This document shows positions 43,255 to 51,585 of a stretch of DNA of 64,000 nucleotides, piece by piece. The stretch is from Phycisphaerales bacterium (GTDB taxonomy: Bacteria; Planctomycetota; Phycisphaerae; Tepidisphaerales; Tepidisphaeraceae). The notes under the pieces were generated by a model that saw only the letters and a list, made by a program, of their open reading frames with translations, did not search any database and was not told the origin of the DNA. The DNA is taken from NCBI GenBank assembly GCA_020847375.1, contig JADLCB010000014.1:62001-126000 (forward strand), in the 5' to 3' direction. Each line of letters starts with the position of its first letter. The stretch's first letter is position 1. Made by a program: the position numbers and the translations under genes.

Positions 43255-44205
43255 CTACTGGCCCAGTGCCTGAAGTAATTTCTTCGCCATGGCGACCAGA
43301 TCAGCCGGAGCACCTGGCAGCTCAATCACGCGGGTGCAATCGGCAATGGCCCGCTCCCTCTGCCCCTGCTCGCCATAGGTAACGCCGCGATTGTACAGGG
43401 CCATGGCGACCTGCTCAGCCGGAGCACCTTCCAGCCCAATCGCGCGGGTAAAGTCGGCGATGGCCCGCTCTGCCTGCCCCTGCCCGCCATAGGTAATACC
43501 GCGATTGACCAGGGCCTGGGCAACCCACTCCGCCGGAGCACCTGGCAGCTCGGCTGCGCGGGTGTAGTCCGCAATTTCCAGTTCAGTCTGCCCCTGCTCG
43601 CCATAGGTAACGCCGCGATTGTACAGGGCAGCGGCGATCTGCTCAGCCGGAGCACCTGGCAGTTCAATCACGCGGGTAAAGTCGGCAATTTCCAGTTCCG
43701 TCTGCCCCTGCTCGCTATAGGTAATACCGCGATTGACCAAGGCCTGAGCGACCTGCTTAGCCGGAGCACCTGGCAGCTCAATCACGCGGGTATAGTCGGC
43801 AATTTCCCGCTCAGTCTGCCCTTGCCGGCCATAGGTATTACCGCGATTGTACAGAGCCTTGCCGACCTGCTCAGCCGGAGCACCTGGTAGCTCAATCACG
43901 CGGGTATAGTCGGCAATGGCACGCTCAGCCTGCCCCTGCTTGCCATAGATAACGCCGCGATAGACCAAGGCCTTGACGATCCACTCAGCCGGAGCACCTG
44001 GCAACTCAATCACGCGGGTAAAAACATCGATTGCGTTGGCGTAGTCATGTTGATCGGAAAAATCGACGCCGCGATTATACCAAGATACGGCCTCCTCTTC
44101 GGCAGTAGCCCCTGCAGCTGAAGACGGCTTGACGAGGCAAACGCCTGCCACACCAAGAAAAAGGATCAAAACCAGACGAAAAACCGTGAGATGGGACCGG
44201 CTCAT
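43255..44205 (-). CDS. Exported TPR protein with near-identical repeats
   Basis: 316 residues from the ATG at 44205, with AAGGA eight bases upstream. The frame's first start at 44259 lacks a ribosome site. A signal peptide (LVLILFLGVAGVCLV, cleavage near SSAAG) precedes seven tetratricopeptide-type repeats of 38 residues, four longer than the canonical TPR. The consensus core is YNRGVTYGEQGQTE followed by ADYTRVIELPGAPAEQV. TPR solenoids bind proteins or peptides, and an exported one may scaffold an envelope complex. The repeats are nearly identical at DNA level, so copy number may vary between strains. Confidence 0.85.
   Translation of the reverse strand: MSRSHLTVFRLVLILFLGVAGVCLVKPSSAAGATAEEEAVSWYNRGVDFSDQHDYANAIDVFTRVIELPGAPAEWIVKALVYRGVIYGKQGQAERAIADYTRVIELPGAPAEQVGKALYNRGNTYGRQGQTEREIADYTRVIELPGAPAKQVAQALVNRGITYSEQGQTELEIADFTRVIELPGAPAEQIAAALYNRGVTYGEQGQTELEIADYTRAAELPGAPAEWVAQALVNRGITYGGQGQAERAIADFTRAIGLEGAPAEQVAMALYNRGVTYGEQGQRERAIADCTRVIELPGAPADLVAMAKKLLQALGQ
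43270..44067. repeat. Tandem array, seven units of 114 bp
   Basis: The marker GGAGCACC recurs at 43307, 43421, 43535, 43649, 43763, 43877 and 43991, exactly 114 bp apart. Units alternate between two subtypes (TTGTACAGGGC and TTGACCAGGGC, encoding ALYNRG and ALVNRG), so duplication probably went in steps of 228 bp. This is coding sequence of the TPR protein. Confidence 0.9.
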
Positions 44206-44335
44206 AAAGCACGTCCTTGTCAGCAATAAGAAAGTGAAACAATAACAGCAATTTACCATAATCCGCTGATATTACGCAATCAAGAAAAATAGGTTGCAAA
44301 GAAGTGAAAACGTACAACAAGGATCTTGGGTGAAC

Positions 44336-44363
44336 TTGACACCCGCTGAGGGCTGGTTAAAAT
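44336..44363 (+). promoter_or_regulatory. Promoter of the rplM-rpsI operon
   Basis: Perfect TTGACA (44336-44341) and TAAAAT (44358-44363) with 16 bases between. Transcription would start near 44370, about 100 bases before rplM. Confidence 0.7.
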
Positions 44364-44373
44364 ACCCGACTTG

Positions 44374-44394
44374 CCGCGCAGGGTCTCTGCGCGG
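44374..44394 (+). promoter_or_regulatory. Leader hairpin of rplM
   Basis: CCGCGCAG and CTGCGCGG form a perfect 8-bp stem with a five-base loop, at the very start of the predicted transcript. It may stabilise the message or take part in ribosomal-protein autoregulation. Confidence 0.45.
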
Positions 44395-44471
44395 GAATCT
44401 AGCGTAGAATCGGGCAGCGACAGGTCTGGAATTGGCCGTAAGCCGCCGTATTAAAGGTTAGGAAAACGACC

Positions 44472-44921
44472 ATGAGCACCGCGACCGTAGCTTCGCCGAC
44501 CTATTTCGCCAAACCGGGCGAACTCAAAGCCGAATGGCATATTATCGACGCCACCGACCAGGTACTTGGCCGTCTGGCGGCACGCATTGCGGTTATCGTG
44601 CAGGGCAAGCATAAGCCAACCTACACCCCGCATGTCGATACCGGCGATTTTGTTGTTGTGCTCAATGCGGAAAAGGTGAAAGTGACCGGCCGTAAGGCGG
44701 AAGTGCTGGAGTATGACACCTACACCCGTTATCCCAGCGGACGCAAGCTGTATAGCTATGAACGCATGGTGCAGCAGCATCCGGAAAAGCTGATTGAGCT
44801 GGCGATCAAGCGCATGCTTCCCAAGAGCAAAATGGGGCGTAATATCCTCGGTAAAGTGAAGATTTATCGCGGTAGTGCCCACCCCCATGCAGCCCAGCAG
44901 CCGGCAGAATTGAAAATCTGA
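44472..44921 (+). CDS. rplM: 50S ribosomal protein L13
   Basis: Early-assembly protein of the large subunit. The family core runs from EWHIIDATDQVLGRLAARIA through KHKPTYTPHVDTGDFVVVLNAEKVKVTG to RMLPKSKMGRNILGKVKIYRGSAHPHAAQQP, which is the typical end. A 20-residue N-terminal extension precedes it, giving 149 residues. It is followed by rpsI, as in most bacteria, and driven by the promoter at 44336. Confidence 0.97.
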   Translation: MSTATVASPTYFAKPGELKAEWHIIDATDQVLGRLAARIAVIVQGKHKPTYTPHVDTGDFVVVLNAEKVKVTGRKAEVLEYDTYTRYPSGRKLYSYERMVQQHPEKLIELAIKRMLPKSKMGRNILGKVKIYRGSAHPHAAQQPAELKI

Positions 44922-44984
44922 GATCGAATAATCGTTTCCCACCATCATTTTTGGTTTGGGAGTTTTTGAGTTGAGTTTAGTTTA

Positions 44985-45045
44985 ATTTGTCAGCGATCCT
45001 GCGTGATCGCTGGACGTTGCGGAACAAAACACACGACCGTGTGAC
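44985..45045 (+). promoter_or_regulatory. Two hairpins in the rplM-rpsI spacer
   Basis: CAGCGATC/GATCGCTG around CTGCGT, and CACACG/CGTGTG around AC, lie in the 153-bp spacer before rpsI. A weaker CCCACCA/TGG..GGG hairpin followed by AGTTTTT lies just before them, near 44940. They could tune rpsI expression by partial termination or S9 binding. This is inferred from structure only. Confidence 0.35.
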
Positions 45046-45074
45046 AAATCCCAACAGAAAGGCAGCAACAAGCC

Positions 45075-45542
45075 ATGGCGCAAGCCACCAGTATTGACCC
45101 ATCCGTAACCGCTGTTACCCCCGCCGGGGGAACTCATCAGGAATCACAAGGCCCTAAGACATTCGTCTGGGGCACAGGCCGCCGCAAGACCAGTGTCGCC
45201 CGCGTGCGTATTGCGCCGGGTTCGGGCAAGATCAAGATCAACCAGCGGGAATTGAACGATTACTTCAGCCGGGAACCGGACCGCAAGGCGATTTTCGGCC
45301 CGCTGGAAGCCGCCAGCATCGCCGGCAAGGTCGATATCTGGGTAACGGTGGAAGGTGGCGGAACGACCGGTCAGAGTGGCGCGATTGTCATGGGTCTGGC
45401 CCGTGCGATTATGAAATATGATCCAGCCACCGAAGCGGGTCTGCGCAGCGGCAGCTTCCTGACACGCGACAGCCGCATGAAAGAACGTAAGAAATACGGT
45501 CAGCGTGGTGCACGCCGCCGATTCCAGTTCTCCAAGCGTTAA
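45075..45542 (+). CDS. rpsI: 30S ribosomal protein S9
   Basis: Small-subunit protein whose C-terminal tail reaches the P site. The core begins GTGRRKTSVARVRI and continues with INQRELNDYFSR, VEGGGTTGQSGAI and the closing SRMKERKKYGQRGARRRFQFSKR-type tail ending in Lys-Arg. A 35-residue N-terminal extension gives 155 residues. AGAAAGG lies upstream of the ATG. A terminator follows within 60 bases. Confidence 0.97.
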   Translation: MAQATSIDPSVTAVTPAGGTHQESQGPKTFVWGTGRRKTSVARVRIAPGSGKIKINQRELNDYFSREPDRKAIFGPLEAASIAGKVDIWVTVEGGGTTGQSGAIVMGLARAIMKYDPATEAGLRSGSFLTRDSRMKERKKYGQRGARRRFQFSKR

Positions 45543-45573
45543 TCGCGTTTTTGTCATTGCAATCCTACCGGAA

Positions 45574-45601
45574 AAAGCTCACGAAATGTCGTGGGCTTTT
45601 T
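45574..45601 (+). terminator. Rho-independent terminator after rpsI
   Basis: AAAGCTCACGA and TCGTGGGCTTT form an 11-bp stem with one G-U pair, with T's running past the stem. It ends the ribosomal operon. It also shows that the in-frame ATG at 45591 is not the hrpA start. Confidence 0.8.
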
Positions 45602-45638
45602 CTTATTCACCCCCGTCGTATCATGGGATCGATCCGAC

Positions 45639-48600
45639 GTGTCTTTATCTTTGGAACAACTTCAGAACCGGCTGGATCAGACCATGCTCAAACACCGTCA
45701 TGGTCTGCAGCGGAGGCTGCATGCCATGCGCGGGCCGAACGACATTCGCCTGCCACGGCTGGCTCAGGAGATTGAAGAATCCGTGGCGCTGTATCAGCAG
45801 CGTCAGGCGCTGGTTCCAGCCGTGAGCTATCCTGCCGACCTGCCGGTGGTGCAGCGCAAGCAGGAGATTGTTCAGGCGATTCAGCAGAATCAGGTGATTA
45901 TCCTGTGTGGCCAGACCGGATCAGGTAAAACCACGCAACTGCCCAAGATTTGCCTTGAGTTGGGGCGCGGCGTTGCCGGCATGATCGGCCATACCCAGCC
46001 GCGACGGCTGGCAGCGCGTTCGGTGGCTGCCCGCATTGCGCAGGAGTTGAACTCCCCGCTGGGTCAGGCGGTTGGATACCAGGTGCGATTCAGCGATAAA
46101 CTCAGCGACAATACCTGCATCAAATTGATGACCGACGGCATTTTGCTGGCTCAGTCGCAGCATGACCGATTTTTTGAGCAGTACGACACGCTGATCATTG
46201 ACGAAGCGCATGAACGTTCGCTGAACATTGATTTTCTGCTGGGTTATCTGAAACGAATTTTGCCGCGCCGCCCGGATCTGAAGTTGATCATCACGTCAGC
46301 CACCATTGATCCTGAACGTTTCAGTCAGCATTTCAACAATGCGCCGATTGTGCTGGTGGAGGGACAGACGCATCCGGTGGAGACGCGCTACCGGCCGGTG
46401 ATGGTGGAGGAGGAGACGGATGAAGATGAACCAACCTTGCAGGAGGCGATTCTGTCAGCGGTTGATGAGCTTTGCGCGCAGGGGCCGGGCGATATTCTGG
46501 TATTTCTTTCGGGAGAGCGGGAGATTCGCCAGACGGCCGAGGCATTGCGCCAGCGACCGGGGCACAACCATACCGAAGTATTGCCGCTGTATGCCCGCTT
46601 GAGTTATCAGGAGCAGGCGAAAATCTTTCAGCCCAGTGCGCGGCGGCGGATTGTGCTGGCGACCAATGTCGCGGAAACGTCGCTGACCATTCCCAATATC
46701 CGCTATGTGGTTGATCCGGGATATGCCCGGATTTTGCGTCATGCTGCCCGCAGCGGTGTGCATCGCCTGCCCATCGAGCCGATCAGCCAGGCCAGCGCCG
46801 ATCAGCGACAGGGGCGATGTGGCCGGGTGGCGGAGGGCATTTGTATTCGCCTGTACAGTCAACAAGACTATGAAAGTCGCCCACGTTACACGGATCCGGA
46901 AATTGTGCGCACCAGTCTGGCTAGCGTTATTCTGCGCATGTTGGCGCTGCAGTTGGGACGATTGGAGGAATTTCCGTTTATTGATCCGCCGGATTATCGG
47001 CAGATTCGTGATGGTTACGCCACGCTGCATGAACTGGGGGCGATTGACGAACGTAATGAGTTAACCGAACTGGGCCGGCAACTGGCGAAATTACCGGTTG
47101 ATCCGCGCATCGGGCGGATCATTGCCGAAGGGGCGCGGGAGAATGTGTTGGATGATGTGCTGGTGCTGGCGGGGGTGTTGAGTCTGCCTGATCCGCGCGA
47201 GCGACCACTGGAACAAGCCGCCGCAGCCGATAGTGCCCATAAGCAATATCACGATGAAAGTTCGGATTTTCTGGCATTTTTGCATTTGTGGAAGGCGTAT
47301 CATCATCAGCACGATCATCTGTCATCCAGCCAGTTGCGAAAATGGTGCCAGAAGCAGTTCATCTCGATTGTGCGCATGCGTGAATGGCATGATATTCATG
47401 GTCAGCTCAGGGAACTGGTCAACGATATTGAAATTGCCCCAGCCACGGCAACACGGGGCAATCGCCATCACGTGAAATCGGCGGATCGTCGCGCCGGACC
47501 GACCCAGGATCCTGCTGGCACGCGCCATTCGCGTGCGCGCCGTTTGGATTCGGGTTCATCGGTCGATGGCACAGCAACGCAGCGGCGGCCAATTCATCCC
47601 TTGCGCTACGATGCGATTCATCGCGCGCTGTTGGCGGGGCTGTTGACCAATATCGGGACCAAAACGGATCGTTTTGAATACACGGGTACGCGGAATACGC
47701 GATTTCATTTGTTTCCCGGTTCGGGGTTATTTGCCAGCAAGCCTCAGTGGGTTGTGGCAGCGGAACTGGTGGAAACGAGTCGATTGTACGCCCGGACAGT
47801 GGCGCGCATCCGTCCGGAATGGGCGGAGCGGATCGGCGAACATCTGGTCAAGCGTTCGTGGAGTGAGGCGCACTGGAATCGTCAGACAGCGCACGTGAAT
47901 GCCTTTGAGAAAGTGATGCTGTTTGGTCTGGTGCTGACGCCACGGCGGTCGGTGCACTACGGCCCGATCGACCCGGTACGATCGCGGGAGATATTTATTC
48001 AGTCGGCTTTGGTGGAGGGTCAGTACGATACGACGGCGCCCTATTTTCGTCACAATCAGAAATTGATCGACGATATCAACACGCTGGAAGCCAAGAAGCG
48101 GCATCACGATATCATGGTGGATATCAAGGTGCGCTATGATTTTTATGATGCGCGCATTCCGGCGGGCATTCACAATGGCCCGGCGTTTGAGAAATGGCGC
48201 AGCGCGGCTGAAGCGGGCAATCCCAAATTGCTGTACATGTCGGCGCGCGATCTGATGGCGCAGGATGCAGCGGGGATTTCAGCAGAACTTTATCCTGATG
48301 TGCTATCGAACAACGGCGTAAGTGTTCCGCTATCGTATCATTTTGAACCCGGGCATCAGGCGGATGGCGTGACAGCGCGGCTGCCGCTGGCGGGGCTGAA
48401 TCAACTCAGCAGCGAGCGTTTTGAATGGTTGGTGCCGGGGTTGCTGAAGGAAAAACTGACGGCCTTGATTAAAAGTCTGCCCAAGCCGTTGCGGGTAAAC
48501 TTTGTACCTGCGCCGCAATGGGCTGAAAAAGCGTGGGTCAAACTGGAAGCGGGCAATAGTTCGCTGTATGAGGCACTGGCGTTTTTTCTGTCGCGCAGCA

Positions 48601-49676
48601 GCGGTTTGACGGTCCGGGCGGGTGATTTTGATCCTGGGACGTTGCTGGATCATCTGCACATGAATTTTGCGGTGGTGGATGACAATGGCCGCGAGCTGGC
48701 GTGGTCGCGTAGCCTGATTGACCTGCGCAAACGTTTTGGCCTGGCGGCGCGGGAGGAATTTGCCAAGTCGCCGCCGCAGGAGGGCAAATATGACCGCCAG
48801 GGCATTACGCGCTGGGATTTTGATGATCTGCCCGAATCAGTTGAGGTCAAACGTCATGGTATGACGCTGCGTGGTTATCCCGCACTGGAAGACCGGCAGG
48901 ATTCGGTGGCGCTGCGTCTGGTGGATACGGCTGCCAGCGCCCAGCAGTTATCGCGCAGCGGTCTGAGGCGGTTGTTCATGTTGCAGACCCGGCAGGAATT
49001 GGCGTATCTCCAGCGGAATATCGCGGGGATTCAGACCATTTGCCTTCATTATGCGATGATTGGTTCGGGGAATGAATTGAAACAGCAGATTGTGACTGCG
49101 GCAGCGGATCGGGCGTTGTGGGGGCACGGGCCATCAGCCGATGCGGTTGGAGTGGTGCGCCGGCGTGATGAATTTGCGCAACTGGCTGAGCAGGCCTGGC
49201 AGCGATTGAATGGCTGCGCTGGTGAAGTTGTCGAGGTGGCCCGGCAGGTGCTGGGCGTCTATCACACGATAACCCTGATGCTGCAAAAACCGACCGCGCC
49301 CCTGCTCCAAGCATCCATCGAGGATATGAAGCAGGACCTGAGTCGATTGGTACCGAAGGATTTTCTGCTGTCGGTTCCGCCAGCGTGGATGATTCATCTT
49401 CCGCGATTTATGAAGGCCGTGGAGGTGCGCCTGAAAAAGTTGAACAATGCCGGTTTGCAGCGGGATCAGCGGGCGATGCAGACGATTGCCTCTCTGCAAA
49501 AGCGCTATGAGGAGCAGGTGGAAAAGAATCGCAAGCGGCAGACATTTGATCCGGTTCTGGAGACGTATCGGTGGTGGCTGCAGGAGTTGCGCGTTTCACT
49601 TTTTGCCCAGGAACTGGGGACCAGTTTGACGGTTTCTCCCAAGCGGCTGGATGAACTGTGGTTGCAGGTTAAATAG
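45639..49676 (+). CDS. hrpA: ATP-dependent RNA helicase HrpA
   Basis: DEAH-box helicase of 1345 residues. From the GTG at 45639 the N-terminus (LEQLQNRLDQTMLKHRHGLQRRLHAM) matches the HrpA lead-in helix. Walker A is GQTGSGKTTQ (91-100), DEAH is at 188-191, SATI near 224, and motif VI is the segment ASADQRQGRCGRVAEG. HrpA-specific domains fill the long C-terminal half, with the family ending at about residue 1340. In E. coli HrpA rescues collided ribosomes and processes fimbrial mRNA. An Arg/Gly/Ser-rich insert near 610-650 is unusual. The upstream ATG at 45591 lies in the rpsI terminator and is rejected. Confidence 0.93.
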   Translation: MSLSLEQLQNRLDQTMLKHRHGLQRRLHAMRGPNDIRLPRLAQEIEESVALYQQRQALVPAVSYPADLPVVQRKQEIVQAIQQNQVIILCGQTGSGKTTQLPKICLELGRGVAGMIGHTQPRRLAARSVAARIAQELNSPLGQAVGYQVRFSDKLSDNTCIKLMTDGILLAQSQHDRFFEQYDTLIIDEAHERSLNIDFLLGYLKRILPRRPDLKLIITSATIDPERFSQHFNNAPIVLVEGQTHPVETRYRPVMVEEETDEDEPTLQEAILSAVDELCAQGPGDILVFLSGEREIRQTAEALRQRPGHNHTEVLPLYARLSYQEQAKIFQPSARRRIVLATNVAETSLTIPNIRYVVDPGYARILRHAARSGVHRLPIEPISQASADQRQGRCGRVAEGICIRLYSQQDYESRPRYTDPEIVRTSLASVILRMLALQLGRLEEFPFIDPPDYRQIRDGYATLHELGAIDERNELTELGRQLAKLPVDPRIGRIIAEGARENVLDDVLVLAGVLSLPDPRERPLEQAAAADSAHKQYHDESSDFLAFLHLWKAYHHQHDHLSSSQLRKWCQKQFISIVRMREWHDIHGQLRELVNDIEIAPATATRGNRHHVKSADRRAGPTQDPAGTRHSRARRLDSGSSVDGTATQRRPIHPLRYDAIHRALLAGLLTNIGTKTDRFEYTGTRNTRFHLFPGSGLFASKPQWVVAAELVETSRLYARTVARIRPEWAERIGEHLVKRSWSEAHWNRQTAHVNAFEKVMLFGLVLTPRRSVHYGPIDPVRSREIFIQSALVEGQYDTTAPYFRHNQKLIDDINTLEAKKRHHDIMVDIKVRYDFYDARIPAGIHNGPAFEKWRSAAEAGNPKLLYMSARDLMAQDAAGISAELYPDVLSNNGVSVPLSYHFEPGHQADGVTARLPLAGLNQLSSERFEWLVPGLLKEKLTALIKSLPKPLRVNFVPAPQWAEKAWVKLEAGNSSLYEALAFFLSRSSGLTVRAGDFDPGTLLDHLHMNFAVVDDNGRELAWSRSLIDLRKRFGLAAREEFAKSPPQEGKYDRQGITRWDFDDLPESVEVKRHGMTLRGYPALEDRQDSVALRLVDTAASAQQLSRSGLRRLFMLQTRQELAYLQRNIAGIQTICLHYAMIGSGNELKQQIVTAAADRALWGHGPSADAVGVVRRRDEFAQLAEQAWQRLNGCAGEVVEVARQVLGVYHTITLMLQKPTAPLLQASIEDMKQDLSRLVPKDFLLSVPPAWMIHLPRFMKAVEVRLKKLNNAGLQRDQRAMQTIASLQKRYEEQVEKNRKRQTFDPVLETYRWWLQELRVSLFAQELGTSLTVSPKRLDELWLQVK

Positions 49677-49785
49677 TTCGGTATTGCGCGAAAGACTGCT
49701 ATTATTAGCTCCAGCAGATTGATTACGGTAGTTTGGTGGGCAGCGAAAATAGTTCAGTCAGCAGATGTGGGTACGAGAGTTATTG

Positions 49786-50670
49786 ATGGCAAACGGTCGG
49801 AGTGCAGAACTTCCTAAAACCCTCTTCGGCTACGAAGTGCTTGACTATATTGGTCAGGGCGCGGGCAGCCAGCTTTATGTCGTGTCCGATCCGTCCACGC
49901 GCCAGCTTTACACGCTTAAACATGTCATTCGTGCGACGGACAAGGATATTCGTTTTGTCGAACAACTGGAGGTCGAGTACGAAGTGGGGCAGCGGGTCCG
50001 TCATCAGGCGCTGCGTCGCAGTATTGATCTGAAGCATCGTCGCAGCTTTCTAGGCCGGGTACTGGAAGCCGTCCTGGTGCTGGAACTGGTGGATGGCCAG
50101 ACTCTGGAAAACGCTCTGCCGCATACGCTCAAGCATGTGTTGCGGGTCTTTATCCAGACTGCTTCGGCGCTGCATGCGATGCACGAGATTGGCTTTGTTC
50201 ATTGCGATCTCAAACCGAGCAATATCCTGATCGATGCCCAGGGTGATGTAAAAGTGATCGATCTGGGGCAGGCGGCACGGATTGGTGTTGCCAAGCAGCG
50301 GATTCAGGGTACGCCGGACTACATTGCGCCCGAACAGGTCAAGCGTGAACCGGTCACCGCCCGTACGGATATTTTTAATTTTGGGGCAACGCTTTACTGG
50401 GCGCTGGCGGGGAAGAAACTACCGACGCTTTATACGATCAATCGTGGTGAGAACAGTTTTCTGCTGGACGGGACCATTGAAACACCGCGCCAAGCCAACC
50501 CGACGATCCCCGAACCGCTGAGCGATTTGACCATGCTCTGCGTCCGTTCCAATCCGATTCGGCGGCCGGAAAATATGTTGCTGGTGCAAAATCGACTGGA
50601 ATTCATTCAGCATGGTTTGACGCACAGCAGCATCATGCCGAATCACGCGCCTGGGTCGCCAGAGCGTTGA
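49786..50670 (+). CDS. Serine/threonine protein kinase
   Basis: Eukaryotic-type kinase of 294 residues, without a membrane segment. Glycine loop GQGAGS (23-28), catalytic Lys45 (YTLKHV), HCDLKPSN (139-146, Cys replacing Arg of HRD), DLG for DFG (159-161) and APE (181-183) are all in place, so it should be active. The HCD variant suggests that it does not need activation-loop phosphorylation. There is no sensory or PASTA domain. The ATG at 49786 was preferred to 49765, but neither has a strong ribosome site. A second kinase-like gene lies at 51586-52911. Confidence 0.88.
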   Translation: MANGRSAELPKTLFGYEVLDYIGQGAGSQLYVVSDPSTRQLYTLKHVIRATDKDIRFVEQLEVEYEVGQRVRHQALRRSIDLKHRRSFLGRVLEAVLVLELVDGQTLENALPHTLKHVLRVFIQTASALHAMHEIGFVHCDLKPSNILIDAQGDVKVIDLGQAARIGVAKQRIQGTPDYIAPEQVKREPVTARTDIFNFGATLYWALAGKKLPTLYTINRGENSFLLDGTIETPRQANPTIPEPLSDLTMLCVRSNPIRRPENMLLVQNRLEFIQHGLTHSSIMPNHAPGSPER

Positions 50671-50740
50671 TCGGCGCATCGGTCGCACCGCACAACAGGT
50701 ATGGATGGGGGCAGGGATGATCAAGGCGGGGACGGGGTAA

Positions 50741-51178
50741 TCACTCGCCGGGCCGCAGCGCTTTGACTGCGGGGGGAATTTCCAGTTTGTCACCCGGTTT
50801 GACACCGGTTTTTTCCACAGCTCCCAGGTTCAATTCAATCACATATCGCGCCAGGCGGTAAGTTTGCGCAGTTCCGGTGACGGGCTGCATCTGATCAATC
50901 TGGACGATGGTGCCGTCGAAGGCGATAAAGAGGATATCCAGCGGGATGTGCGTGTTTTTCATCCAGAAGCTGCGCGGTTGATCGTCGGGGAAAACAAAAA
51001 TCATCCCATGATCCGCCGGCATGGATGGACGATGCATCAAGCCCGTTTCGCGCTGGCGCGGTTGATCGGCGATTTCCAGGGTAAAGCTCTGATTGCCGAT
51101 GGGCATGGTGGTGCTGGCGAGGTCGCCTGGTTTTTGACATCCACCAAGAGCCAGCAGCACAAACAATAACAGTTTCAT
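50741..51178 (-). CDS. DUF192 lipoprotein
   Basis: 145 residues. The N-terminus is a lipoprotein signal (LLLFVLLALGGC, Cys at about 17). The DUF192 fold follows: RETGLMHRPSMPADHGMIFVFPDD, SFWMKNTHIPLDILFI, and the ending NLGAVEKTGVKPGDKLEIP. Members are found in the envelope and their biochemical role is unknown. The frame runs on to 51490 but the ATG at 51178 matches the signal peptide. It overlaps the stop of the upstream membrane protein by four bases (ATGA), so the two are co-translated. Confidence 0.85.
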   Translation of the reverse strand: MKLLLFVLLALGGCQKPGDLASTTMPIGNQSFTLEIADQPRQRETGLMHRPSMPADHGMIFVFPDDQPRSFWMKNTHIPLDILFIAFDGTIVQIDQMQPVTGTAQTYRLARYVIELNLGAVEKTGVKPGDKLEIPPAVKALRPGE

Positions 51179-51516
51179 GGTTGTCGGTCCCGTGAGCGCT
51201 GACGGATGATGCGCGTCAGGCGCATATCGATCAGTGCCAGAACAAGAATCATCAGCATGAGAATGGTAACGCCAGTCCAGGCAAGAATAAATTGATGCGG
51301 GGTGTGGCTGGGATCGAATATCTCCAAGCCAAGGTAAATCAGCAGTGCCAGCCCCATCATCCCCAGACCGCCGATTCGTCGCAGCCGGATGCGCAGGCGG
51401 TTGGCCGATGGCGATTCGTGGCCCGCCAGTTTGTGCCCAGCCGTGGAATAAAATAGGTAATGCCAGCCCGCTGCGGCGATCAACAGGCACAGAAGATGAG
51501 GTAAAAATCGGGTCAT
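51175..51516 (-). CDS. Small integral membrane protein, unknown
   Basis: 113 residues with three membrane spans: residues 4-22, about 48-66 (GLGMMGLALLIYLGLEIF) and 77-96 (ILAWTGVTILMLMILVLALI). An Arg-rich loop (RLRIRLRRIGG) and a basic tail lie on what should be the cytoplasmic side. No family was recognised. Its four-base overlap with the DUF192 gene suggests that the two work together in the envelope. Confidence 0.65.
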   Translation of the reverse strand: MTRFLPHLLCLLIAAAGWHYLFYSTAGHKLAGHESPSANRLRIRLRRIGGLGMMGLALLIYLGLEIFDPSHTPHQFILAWTGVTILMLMILVLALIDMRLTRIIRQRSRDRQP

Positions 51517-51585
51517 GAGTTCAGGTTCGCCAGCACTGGATCGGATTGATTCTGGTGTTGTCAGCCGATCACAGAAATCTTTTAT

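Noticed and set aside
42936-43382. 148-residue frame across the element at 42995 and into the TPR gene
   Set aside because: It starts in repeat remnant sequence, has no ribosome site and runs antisense into the TPR coding region.
43270-44067. Regular repeats considered as a CRISPR array
   Set aside because: The 114-bp units are contiguous, in frame and without unique spacers; they encode TPR units.
45591-45638. Upstream ATG for HrpA
   Set aside because: It lies in the rpsI terminator hairpin and adds residues unrelated to HrpA.
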